Assembly: GCA_963738325.1 (NCBI GenBank)
Contig: CAVTWD010000013.1
Location: forward strand, 1 to 64,000
Length of the DNA stretch: 64,000 bases
DNA from: CAVTWD01 sp963738325
GTDB taxonomy: Bacteria; Actinomycetota; Acidimicrobiia; Acidimicrobiales; Ilumatobacteraceae
Direction of reading: 5' to 3'
Positions 36,049 to 44,054 of this stretch are shown one piece after another; the stretch's first letter is position 1, and the number at the start of each line of letters is the position of its first letter. The notes below the pieces were generated by a model. It saw nothing but the letters and a program-made list of their open reading frames with translations. It was not told the DNA's origin and did not search any database. Position numbers and translations under genes: made by a program.

Positions 36049-37533
36049 GTGGCCCTGGACCCCCGCACCCCGGTGATCATCGGCGCTGGGCAGGCCGTCC
36101 AGCGGGCCACCGGCCTCGATGACGCCGTCGAGCCCATCGTGCTGATCGCTCGAGCCGTGCGGGCCGCGACGGAAGATGCGGGCCTCGACGCGGTGCCGCC
36201 GGCGCAGTCGATCCGGGTGGTGAACCTGCTCTCGTGGCGCTACCGCGACGCCGCCCGCCTGCTCGCCGACGACCTCGGCCTCTCCCCCGACGAGACGGCC
36301 TACACCACCGCCAGCGGGAACACGCCGCAACTGCTGGTCAACGCCACGGCCGAGGAGATCCAGCGCGGCGAGCTCGACCTCGCCATCCTGGCCGGCGGCG
36401 AGTGCTGGCGCACCCGCATGCGGGCCAGGCGCACCGATGCCCACCTCGACTGGCGCAAGCTTCCCGACGGCACCCAACCCTCGCGGATGTTCGGCTCGGA
36501 CGAGAGCATGAGCGGACCGGTCGAGAGCGGAATCGGCCTCGTGATGCCCGTGCAGTTCTACCCGATGTTCGAATCGGCCCGGCGGGGGGCGGCCGGCGAG
36601 GGCGTCGACCAGCACCAGGCCCGCATCGCAGAGCTGTGGGCCCGGTTCTCGGCGGTGGCCGCCTCGAATCCCTACGCCTGGGTGAAGCGGGCCCTCTCCG
36701 CGGAGGAGATCGCGACGCCCGGGCCCGACAACCGCATGATCGGTCTGCCCTACCCGAAGTACATGAACTCGAACAACGACGTCGATCAGGCCGCCGCCCT
36801 CATCCTCTGCTCCGCCGCACGGGCACGGGCCCTCGGTGTGCCGGAGGAGCGCTGGGTGTTCCCGCACGCCGGCGTCGACGTGCACGACCACTACCACGTG
36901 TCGAACCGCGATGACCTGGGGAAGACCCCGGCCGTCAAGGTGGCGGGCCGGGTGTTGTTCGAGCTGGCCGGAGTTGGTGTCGACGACCTCGAGCTCGTCG
37001 ACCTCTACTCCTGCTTCCCCTCAGCCGTCGAGGCCGGCGCCGAGGCGCTCGGGCTCTCGTTGGAGCGACCGTTGACCCGCACGGGAGGGCTGTCCTTCGC
37101 CGGCGGGCCCTGGAACAACTACGTGATGCACGCGCTGGCCACCGTCGTGCGTGAGCTCCGGGAACAGCCAGAGGCCAAGGCACTCGTGTGGGGCAACGGC
37201 GGCTACCTCACCAAGCACTCCCTCGGCGTGCTGGCCGCTCGGCCACCGGCTGGCGGGTTCCGGCGTGAATCACCGCAAGCCGAGATCGATGCCCTGCCCC
37301 GCCGAGACGTCGCGACGGGCCAGGACGCCGAGGGAGCGGTGACGATCGAGGGCTACACGGTGATGCACGACCGCGACGGCAAGCCCGAGACCGCGTTCGC
37401 CGCTTGCGTCCTGCCCGACGGCCATCGCGCGTGGGGCACGTCGCACGAGCCCGATCTCGTCGCGGCCATGTGCGAAGGCGAATGGGTCGGGCGGCAAGCG
37501 CGCCTCGGGGCGGACGCCTCGCTGCGGGTGTGA
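36049..37533 (+). CDS. acetyl-CoA acetyltransferase-like (thiolase superfamily) protein
   Basis: A 494-residue thiolase-fold protein with a GTG start (VALDPRTPVIIGAGQAVQR). Seen segments are AARLLADDLGLSPDE, YTTASGNTPQLLVNATAEEI, LAILAGGECWRTRMRAR, LVDLYSCFPSAVEAGAEALGL, GGLSFAGGPWNNYVMHAL and GNGGYLTKHSLGVL. The C-terminus has an OB-like extension. The usual nucleophilic Cys in the 'CASG' context appears as TASG, so ordinary thiolysis may not occur. This subgroup is often annotated acetyl-CoA acetyltransferase or SCP2-like thiolase; the real reaction is uncertain. Confidence 0.8.
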   Translation: MALDPRTPVIIGAGQAVQRATGLDDAVEPIVLIARAVRAATEDAGLDAVPPAQSIRVVNLLSWRYRDAARLLADDLGLSPDETAYTTASGNTPQLLVNATAEEIQRGELDLAILAGGECWRTRMRARRTDAHLDWRKLPDGTQPSRMFGSDESMSGPVESGIGLVMPVQFYPMFESARRGAAGEGVDQHQARIAELWARFSAVAASNPYAWVKRALSAEEIATPGPDNRMIGLPYPKYMNSNNDVDQAAALILCSAARARALGVPEERWVFPHAGVDVHDHYHVSNRDDLGKTPAVKVAGRVLFELAGVGVDDLELVDLYSCFPSAVEAGAEALGLSLERPLTRTGGLSFAGGPWNNYVMHALATVVRELREQPEAKALVWGNGGYLTKHSLGVLAARPPAGGFRRESPQAEIDALPRRDVATGQDAEGAVTIEGYTVMHDRDGKPETAFAACVLPDGHRAWGTSHEPDLVAAMCEGEWVGRQARLGADASLRV

Positions 37534-37848
37534 AGCACGCCGAGCTGCTCGGTCGGTTGGCGGCGAACGAGCCCGAGTCGTCGATCGCGCTGGCTCTCGT
37601 GCTGGCCTGGAGGTGAGCAGCGCGGACGACGAGGGCGTCGACGTCCGGCGTGTCGAGCGCGGAGAGCGTGCCCGGGTCACGGAGGGCACGGACGAGGGCA
37701 TCGAAGCGTCCGCGCCGCTCTCGCATCCGGTCGAGCTTCGGCGTCGACGACGGAGGCCGGCACGGAGCGCGTCCGGCGCAGGTCGCGACGCCGCCGCGCC
37801 GGGCGTCGCCCCGTCCCGGTGCTTCACCCGTCCCGGTGCTTCAGTAGG
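37534..37848 (+). other. intergenic stretch with a 17-bp tandem duplication
   Basis: No convincing gene. A 28-codon frame at 37529-37618 overlaps the thiolase stop (GTGA) but is probably chance. CCCGTCCCGGTGCTTCA is repeated exactly twice in tandem at 37810-37826 and 37827-37843, just before the peptidase start. Confidence 0.5.
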
Positions 37849-39974
37849 GTGGCGGAGGTGGGTGGCGCGGTCAGGGCGGACAACTACCCGCGACTCGCCG
37901 CTCGCACACAACGCTTCACCCTCGGCGAACCGCGCAACATCGTCGTGTCACCGGACGGCCGCCGCGTCGTGTTCGCCCGCTCGGCCGCGGGGGATGACCC
38001 TGTCAACTGCCTCTGGGTCCTCGACGTGGCCACCGGGGTCGAGCGGCTCGTCGCCGACCCTCGTGCGCTGCTGGCCGATGCCGCGGCCGACCTGCCGCCC
38101 GAGGAACGGGCCCGGCGGGAACGGGTCCGGGAAGCGGCTGGCGGCGTGGTGAGCTTCGCCACCGACGCCGACGCCCGCGTAGCGTCGTTCGCCCTCGCCG
38201 GGCGGCTGTTCGTCGCCGGCCTGCTGTCCGGCCGGGCCCGTGAGCTCGCCGTCGCCGGCCCCGTCTTCGATCCGAGGCCTGACCCTTCCGCCTGCCGGGT
38301 CGCCTACGTCCGCGGCGCCAGCCTGCGGATCGCGGAGCTCGACGGGAGCAGCCGGGAGCTGATCGGTCGCGACCCCGACCGTGACGGGCAGACCGTGAGC
38401 TGGGGTTCGGCCGAGTTCATCGCGGCCGAAGAGATGGGACGGACCCGTGGGTACTGGTGGTCACCCGACGGTCAGCGCGTGGCGGTGGCCCGCGTCGACA
38501 CCGCTCCGGTGGCGCGCTGGTGGGTCGCCGACCTGGCCCACCCTGATCGGCCGCCGACCGAGTTGGCCTATCCGGCCGCCGGCACCGCCAACGCCGACGT
38601 CAGCCTCCACGTCGTCGAGCTGGACGGCCGCCGGGTCACCGTCGACTGGGACCGAAGTGCCTTCCCCTATCTGGCGCAGGTCGTCTGGCCGAACGACGGC
38701 CCGCTGCTGGCCTGCGTGCAGTCCCGGGACCAGCGGCGGCTACAGGTGCTCTCGGCGGACCCCATGACCGGGGCCACCACCGTGCGGTTCGAAGACGGCG
38801 ACGCCCAGTGGGTCGAGCTGGTGGCGGGCGTACCGGCGATCGGCCGTTGCCCGACTCGTCATGTGCGCCGATCGCGAGGGAGCCCGCCGGCTGCTCGTGG
38901 ACGGAGAACCCGTCACACCCACCACTCTCCAGGTGCGGTCGGTGGTCGCCGCCGACGACGACGGCGTCACGTTCATCGCCAACGACCTCGAGCGGCCGAG
39001 TGAGCAGCATGTCTGGCGATGGCACGACGGCAGTTTGGCTCGCCTCACGACCGTGGCCGGTGTCCACACCGCCGCCGCGGCGGGCCCCACGACGGTGGTG
39101 CGTTCCGCCGTCCTCGAGCGCCCGGGGGCGGAGACGCGCGGTGCTCCACGGGCCATCCATCAGCAGCGACGCCGCCACGCCCCCGCTCGACCCGAACGTG
39201 ACACTTCTCCGGCCGGGCGAGCGGGCGCTGCCGACCGCCCTGCTGCTGCCGCGCGACCACGTGGGCGGCGAGCCCTTGCCCGTGCTGCTCGACCCGTACG
39301 GCGGCCCCCACGCGCAACGGGTGCTCTCCTCGCACGCCGCCTACCTCACCTCCCAGTGGTTCGCCGACCAGGGCTTCGCCGTGCTCGTCGTCGACGGACG
39401 GGGCACCCCGGGACTGGGGAGTGCGTGGGAACGGGCCGTCCACCTCGATCTGGCCGGCCCCGTGCTCGACGACCAGATCGACGCCCTCCGGGCCGCGGCG
39501 GCCGACCACCCTGAGCTCGATCTCACCCGCGTGGCCATCCGAGGCTGGAGCTTCGGGGGTTACCTCGCCGCGCTCGCGGTGCTGCGGCGGCCTGAGGTTT
39601 TCCACGCCGCCGTCGCCGGCGCCCCGGTGACCGAGTGGCGCTTGTACGACACGCACTACACCGAGCGCTACCTCGGACGTCCCGACGTCGACGCCGCTCC
39701 TTACGACCGCACGTCGCTGCTGGCCGACGCTCACCGGCTGGAACGCCCGCTGCTGCTCATCCACGGCCTGGCCGACGACAACGTCGTCGCCGCCCACACC
39801 GTCCGGTTGTCGGCCGCGCTGCTGGCCGCGGGCCGGCCTCACCAGGTGCTGCCCTTGGCGAACGTGACGCACATGACCCCGCAGGAGGTCGTGGCCGAGA
39901 ACCTCCTCCTGCTGCAACTCGCCTTCCTGCGCCAGGCGCTCGGGCTGGAGGACGGGGACGCCTCGGCCGGCTAA
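37849..39974 (+). CDS. S9-family prolyl oligopeptidase / dipeptidyl peptidase IV-like, two frameshifts
   Basis: An N-terminal beta-propeller region (FTLGEPRNIVVSPDGRRVVFARS, WSPDGQRVAVARVDTAPVARWW) leads into a C-terminal alpha/beta-hydrolase domain. The hydrolase shows VLLDPYGGPHAQRV, the serine motif RGWSFGGYLAAL, Asp in LIHGLADDNVV and His in NVTHMTPQE: the full catalytic triad. Three frames are needed, with breaks near 38855 (after VPAIGR) and near 39135 (after RPGAETR). Restored, it has about 708 residues, normal for DPP-IV-like enzymes. The GTG at 37849 is a best guess for the start. No signal peptide is seen, so it is probably cytoplasmic. Confidence 0.82.
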
Positions 39975-40014
39975 TGCTAGCGCGCGGCCGGGGAGCGGGC
40001 GGCGGTGGACGAGC

Positions 40015-40035
40015 AGGCCCGGCGAGCGCCGGCCT
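40015..40035. terminator. hairpin between convergent peptidase and prmC genes
   Basis: CCGGC-GAGC-GCCGG (40019-40032) flanked by complementary AGG and CCT forms a GC-rich hairpin in the 69-base gap between convergent stops. A bidirectional terminator is plausible; no T-run follows. Confidence 0.4.
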
Positions 40036-40043
40036 AGCCTAAC

Positions 40044-40910
40044 CTAACGCGGGCGGCGGGCGGTCACGAGGCGGTCGTGCCCGGCCAGGTCCTGGCGGAC
40101 TTCGACGTCGACCAAGCCGGCGGCGCTGGCCAGCTCGCTCACCGCCTGGCCCTGGGTCGCGCCGATCTCCACGACCAGTGTCCCGCCCGGGGCCAGCCAC
40201 CGAGGCCCGCCAGCCACGACGACTCGGAGGGCGTCGAGCCCTTCGGGGCCCGCGAGGAGGGCGCCGGCCGGCTCCCACGCCGCCACCGCCGTCTCCAGCC
40301 GGTCGTCGGTCGCCACATAGGGCGGGTTCGAGACGACCACATCGAGATGCCCGGCCAACTCCGGCGGGAGGGCGTCGTACCAGTCGCCCTCGGCGACCCG
40401 GACGTTGGCGCCCCTTCTCCCGAGGGCGGCGACGTTGGCTCGGGTCACGTCGAGGGCGCTCGCCGACACGTCGGTGGCCCACACGTCCACGCCCGTGACG
40501 GGGAGCTCGGCGGCCAGGGCGACCGCGATGGCGCCCGAACCCGTGCCGAGGTCGGCCACCCTGATGGGCCGCGGTCGCGTCCGGGCTGCTGCGATCGCCG
40601 CTTCCGCGACGAGCTCGGTCTCCGGCCGCGGGATCAGCACCCGGCGGTCGACGAGGAGGTCGACGCCGCGGAACGACCACGATCCGAGGACGTACTGAAG
40701 GGGTTCGCCGGCTCGGCGCCGTTCGACCATGGCGTCCAGGCGCGCCACCGCTCGCTGCGTCGCCGGTTCGTCCAGGCCCTCGATCCACGCCAGTCCCTCG
40801 CGCCCCGAGGCCTCCTGGCACAACCAGCGAGCCTCGTCAGCCGCCCCGCCCAGCTGCCGCGTCGTCTCGACCCAGAGCGCCCGCCACGCCACCGTGAGTT
40901 TGGCGCTCAC
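40044..40910 (-). CDS. prmC: peptide chain release factor N5-glutamine methyltransferase
   Basis: A 288-residue methyltransferase. The GTG start at 40910 overlaps the prfA stop (GTGA), so translation is coupled. N-terminal helical domain to about residue 75, then LQYVLGSWSFRGVDLLVDRRVLIPRPETELV (typical of PrmC). The SAM-binding motif is VADLGTGSGAIAVALA, and the catalytic NPPY is in DVVVSNPPYVATDD. It methylates the Gln of the GGQ motif of release factors 1 and 2 using S-adenosylmethionine. Complete. Confidence 0.95.
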   Translation of the reverse strand: MSAKLTVAWRALWVETTRQLGGAADEARWLCQEASGREGLAWIEGLDEPATQRAVARLDAMVERRRAGEPLQYVLGSWSFRGVDLLVDRRVLIPRPETELVAEAAIAAARTRPRPIRVADLGTGSGAIAVALAAELPVTGVDVWATDVSASALDVTRANVAALGRRGANVRVAEGDWYDALPPELAGHLDVVVSNPPYVATDDRLETAVAAWEPAGALLAGPEGLDALRVVVAGGPRWLAPGGTLVVEIGATQGQAVSELASAAGLVDVEVRQDLAGHDRLVTARRPR

Positions 40911-41968
40911 GAGGCGCCGAGCTGGCGGGCTCGCTCGTCGGCCTGCAGCGCCCCGACGATCTCGTCGAGATCGCCGGCCAGCACGTCTTGCAGCCGGTAG
41001 AGGGTGAGGCCGATGCGGTGGTCGCTGACGCGGTTCTCCTTGAAGTTGTAGGTGCGGATCTTCTCCGCGCGGCCGCCGCCGCCGACTTGCGCCTTGCGCT
41101 CGGCCGCCACCTCGGCGGCCTGGCGGTCCTGCTCGAGCTTCAGGAGCCGCGCCCGCAGCACTTGCATGGCTCGGGCCCGGTTCTGGAGCTGGCTGCGCTC
41201 GTCCTGCATGGCCACGACTACGCCGGTCGGCTTGTGGGTGATGCGCACCGCCGAGTCCGTCGTGTTCACGCTCTGCCCGCCGGGACCCGAGGAGCGGTAC
41301 ACGTCGATCTGGAGGTCGTTCGGATCGACGGCGACGTCGAGCTCGGCGGCGGCGGGCAACACCGTGACCGTGGCCGAGGACGTGTGGATGCGCCCCTGGC
41401 TCTCGGTGACGGGCACCCGCTGCACCCGGTGAGGCCCGCCCTCGAACTTCATGCCACTCCACGCGGTGACACCGGACAGCGAGAAGGTGATCTGGTTGTA
41501 GCCGCCGAGGGGTGACGGGTCGGCCGACAGCACTTCCAGCTTCCACCGCTGCCGCGCCGCGTAGCCCTGGTACATCTGGAACAGGTCCCGGGCAAACAGA
41601 TTGGCCTCCTCGCCGCCCTCGGCGCCCCGGATCTCGACGATCACGTCCTTCCCGTCGTTCTGGTCGGTCGGGAGCAGGAGGACCTCGAGCTCCTCCTCGA
41701 GCGCCGCCAGATCGGCCTCGGCCTCGGCGATCTCGTCCCGCATCAGGTCGCGGTCCTCGCCTCCGGCCTCGGCCAACATCTCCTTGGCCGCGGCGAGATC
41801 CTCCTGGCGCCCTCGGTAGCGGCGGGCGCACTCGATGAGCGGTGCCAGCTGCTTGTAGCGCTGCGACGTGGCCTTCAGCTGCTCGGGGTCGGCCAGCGTG
41901 GCCGGGTTGGCGAGGCGCGCCTCGAGGGCGTCGTACTCCTCCTCGAGGCCTGCCAGCCGGTCGATCAC
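40907..41968 (-). CDS. prfA: peptide chain release factor 1
   Basis: A 353-residue class I release factor. An N-terminal helical domain (EEEYDALEARLANPATLADPEQL) precedes AEGGEEANLFARDLFQMYQGYA and GPHRVQRVPVTESQGRIHTS. The SSGPGGQSVNTTDSAVRITH motif carries the universal GGQ. RTYNFKENRVSDHRIGLTLYRL near the end is typical of RF1 rather than RF2. It recognises UAA and UAG stop codons. It is followed by overlapping prmC, the conserved order. Confidence 0.96.
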   Translation of the reverse strand: MIDRLAGLEEEYDALEARLANPATLADPEQLKATSQRYKQLAPLIECARRYRGRQEDLAAAKEMLAEAGGEDRDLMRDEIAEAEADLAALEEELEVLLLPTDQNDGKDVIVEIRGAEGGEEANLFARDLFQMYQGYAARQRWKLEVLSADPSPLGGYNQITFSLSGVTAWSGMKFEGGPHRVQRVPVTESQGRIHTSSATVTVLPAAAELDVAVDPNDLQIDVYRSSGPGGQSVNTTDSAVRITHKPTGVVVAMQDERSQLQNRARAMQVLRARLLKLEQDRQAAEVAAERKAQVGGGGRAEKIRTYNFKENRVSDHRIGLTLYRLQDVLAGDLDEIVGALQADERARQLGAS

Positions 41969-42057
41969 AAACTCACAGGCTACGTCGGCGGTGGCGTCGG
42001 CGACGCCTGGGCTCCGGCCGCTGCCCGACCTTGAGCGTACTTCGCACAGATTTTCTG

Positions 42058-42086
42058 TTGTTCTGCGACAAGAGACCTGCTAGCAT
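42058..42086 (+). promoter_or_regulatory. promoter of the Hsp20 gene
   Basis: TTGTTC (42058-42063) and TAGCAT (42081-42086) are separated by exactly 17 bases, a fair sigma70 match. They lie 50 bases before the Hsp20 ATG in a locally AT-rich patch. I saw no CIRCE or HAIR element around it. Confidence 0.5.
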
Positions 42087-42135
42087 CGTGAGCAAAGAGA
42101 TGGAGCATCCTCAACCCCCACCCAGGAGGGCACTC

Positions 42136-42588
42136 ATGCCGACCCGTTATGTCCCGCTCACCAACTTCGACCGGCTGGCTGCCAGCCTGTTCAACCGCCC
42201 CTTCCCTACGCTCGCCCGTCAGATCCCCGTGGACGCGGTGCAGCGTGACGAGCGCCTCGTGCTCGTCTTCGACCTGCCGGGCGTGGCCGAGGACTCGATC
42301 GAGCTCTCCCTCGAGCGCCGCGTCCTCACCGTCAAGGCTGAGCGGCCCGAGTTCGTGCGCGAGGGCGATCACGTCTTCCTGGCCGAGCGGCCGTGGGGCG
42401 CGCTGAGCCGCCAGATCGTGCTCGGCGACACCCTCGATCTCGACCGGGTCGAGGCGTCGTTCGACCGTGGCGTGCTGACCGTGACCATTCCGATGGCGGC
42501 GACGGCACGGAGCCGCCGCATCGAGATCGGGCATGCGCCCGTCGAGACGACGAGCAGCGAGGTGGACGCACCGGCTGACGCCAGCTGA
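42136..42588 (+). CDS. Hsp20/alpha-crystallin family small heat-shock protein
   Basis: A 150-residue chaperone. A strong AGGAGG site lies about nine bases before the ATG (MPTRYVPLTNFDRLAAS). The alpha-crystallin domain (about residues 35-130) includes DERLVLVFDLPGVAEDSIELSLERRVLTVKAER and the conserved ending ASFDRGVLTVTIP. It holds unfolding proteins in a refoldable state during stress. It is a single-gene unit with its own promoter and a good terminator, convergent with the conserved minus-strand gene beyond it. Confidence 0.93.
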   Translation: MPTRYVPLTNFDRLAASLFNRPFPTLARQIPVDAVQRDERLVLVFDLPGVAEDSIELSLERRVLTVKAERPEFVREGDHVFLAERPWGALSRQIVLGDTLDLDRVEASFDRGVLTVTIPMAATARSRRIEIGHAPVETTSSEVDAPADAS

Positions 42589-43736
42589 CATCCGTCCCTG
42601 CCATCGATGAGCCCCGGGTCCCCCCCGGGGCTCGTTCGCGCCCAGGGCTCGTGCGGCACCGATTCGGTACCGATTCGGCGCCCCACCTGATCGCGCCCTT
42701 TTCCCCGGCGGGCGGTCGTCCCTCGCGCCCTCGAGCGCGGGCCGGGGACGCCGACGATCTCGGCCGGCTCCTGCAGCCAGCCCGCCAACGTTGTCGTGAC
42801 CGGGTGGACGTCGCGCTCGGGCACGGCGAGCACCAGGCGTCCACCACCACGGGCGTCGCGCGCGTCCGCGGCGAACGGCACGAGGTCCAAGTCGATGCCT
42901 ACCGAGCACACGACCACCACCCTCCGTCCCGACGCGTCGCTCGCCTCGGCCACGCAGGGCGCGGCTTCCTTCACGTTGCGGCGCGGGACGGGCGGTTCGA
43001 CGGGCACGAGGGCGCGCACCCCGACCAGGGCGGGCTCGCCGCGCAGCCGGTGACGCAGGAGTCGCTCCGCGGCGAGTCGATTGAGGGGGTGCGGCGGCGC
43101 GCCCACCTCTCGGTGCGGGGCGACGCTGGCCACCACGGCCTCGAGGGCGGCGACCGGCGGGACGTCGCCGTGGAGCAGCTGGAAGGCCTCGCGGTCGTGG
43201 GCGCCCACGCCGACTTCGAGGCGGACCACCTCGAGGTGCGGGTCGATGACGGCGCGGCACACCTCCAGCCCCGCCACCTCGCCGGTGAGGACACCGTGCT
43301 CCACGACGGGCTCGGCGCCACCGGCGGCGATCAGACCAGCCAGGGCCGCGATACGGGCATCGAGCTCCGCGGCAATGGGGCGGGGCTCGGCCTGCGCTCG
43401 GACGAGATGCGTCCCCTCGATCTCCCAAACCCGCGGCGGGTGCCGGAAGTACGCCGCCCGCCGCGCCAGCAAGCCGGCGTGGCGCTCGGCGAGGAGGGAA
43501 AGCTCGGCTGCTCCGGCCTGGCGTGCCCAGGCCATGGCCCGGCCAAGCGCTCTCGACGGATCGTCCTCGGCGAGCACCCAGGCCGTCGTGCCCCGCACCA
43601 TGGCGGCGCCGGGACCGAAGGCCCCGAAGACGGCAGGCGGTTGGTCGGCGCCGTCCGCGTCGGCTTCCACGGTACGGACCAGCGCGCGAAGCTTGGCCTC
43701 CAGCAGCGCGCGGCGGCGCTGCGGGTCGAGCGTCAC
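42369..43736 (-). CDS. conserved hypothetical protein downstream of rpmE
   Basis: The GTG at 43736 overlaps the rpmE stop (GTGA), giving MTLDPQRRRALLEAKLRALV. The first 320 residues look protein-like: PAVFGAFGPGAAMVRGTTAWVL, ELSLLAERHAGLLARRAAYF, VWEIEGTHLVRA, and GRRVVVVCSVGIDLDLVPFAADARD. The frame then runs on through low-complexity arginine/glycine-rich sequence and overlaps the convergent Hsp20 gene by 220 bases. That is implausible: the true end is probably near 42,750 and a frameshift hides the stop. I do not know its function. Coupling to rpmE suggests a conserved actinobacterial gene. Confidence 0.55.
   Translation of the reverse strand: MTLDPQRRRALLEAKLRALVRTVEADADGADQPPAVFGAFGPGAAMVRGTTAWVLAEDDPSRALGRAMAWARQAGAAELSLLAERHAGLLARRAAYFRHPPRVWEIEGTHLVRAQAEPRPIAAELDARIAALAGLIAAGGAEPVVEHGVLTGEVAGLEVCRAVIDPHLEVVRLEVGVGAHDREAFQLLHGDVPPVAALEAVVASVAPHREVGAPPHPLNRLAAERLLRHRLRGEPALVGVRALVPVEPPVPRRNVKEAAPCVAEASDASGRRVVVVCSVGIDLDLVPFAADARDARGGGRLVLAVPERDVHPVTTTLAGWLQEPAEIVGVPGPRSRARGTTARRGKGRDQVGRRIGTESVPHEPWARTSPGGDPGLIDGRDGCQLASAGASTSLLVVSTGACPISMRRLRAVAAIGMVTVSTPRSNDASTRSRSRVSPSTIWRLSAPHGRSARKT
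42609..42633 (+). terminator. strong hairpin after the Hsp20 gene
   Basis: GAGCCCCGGG-TCCCC-CCCGGGGCTC, a perfect 10-bp stem with a 5-base loop, starts 20 bases after the Hsp20 stop. Only a short, weak T-content follows, common in GC-rich genomes. Confidence 0.7.
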
Positions 43737-43975
43737 CCCTTGGGCGTGGCCTTGCCGACCGTCTTGCGCTGGCCGTAGCGACGCTGGAAGCGCTCGACGC
43801 GACCGCCCGTGTCCACCAGCTTCTGCTTGCCCGTGAAGAAGGGATGGCATTCGTTGCACAGCTCGACGTGCAGCTCGCCCGCCTTCGTCGAGCGGGTGGT
43901 GAACGTGTTGCCGCACGAACAGCGGACGACGGTAACGTCGTACTTGGGGTGGATATCGGTCTTCATCTCGATCAC
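43733..43975 (-). CDS. rpmE: 50S ribosomal protein L31, zinc-binding form
   Basis: An 80-residue L31. The usual start is the Met at 43966 (MKTDIHPKYDVTVVRCSCGN), nine bases inside the first possible ATG. The four cysteines of the zinc (C+) type are present in RCSCGN and LCNECHPFFTGKQKLVDTGGRV. It is a component of the large ribosomal subunit. It lies between rho and the conserved hypothetical gene, and overlaps the latter. In many bacteria a zinc-free paralogue replaces this form under zinc limitation; none is seen here. Confidence 0.96.
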   Translation of the reverse strand: MIEMKTDIHPKYDVTVVRCSCGNTFTTRSTKAGELHVELCNECHPFFTGKQKLVDTGGRVERFQRRYGQRKTVGKATPKG

Positions 43976-44054
43976 TCCCTGAGCGCACCAGCCGGCGCCG
44001 GCGGACAGGTCAGTGTAGCGACGCCACGGAGCCCCACCACCGTCGCTCGGCCAG

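Noticed and set aside
40014..40046. Partial match to an IdeR/DtxR iron box (TTAGGTTAGGCTA) on the minus strand
   Set aside because: Only one half-site matches, and it lies between converging gene ends where an operator is not expected.
40044..41831. Minus-strand frame of 595 codons spanning prfA and prmC
   Set aside because: Only the last 288 codons are prmC; the first part is prfA read in the wrong frame (arginine/glycine-rich).
41980..43428. Long minus-strand frame over the Hsp20 gene
   Set aside because: It is antisense to the well-supported Hsp20 gene and low in complexity.
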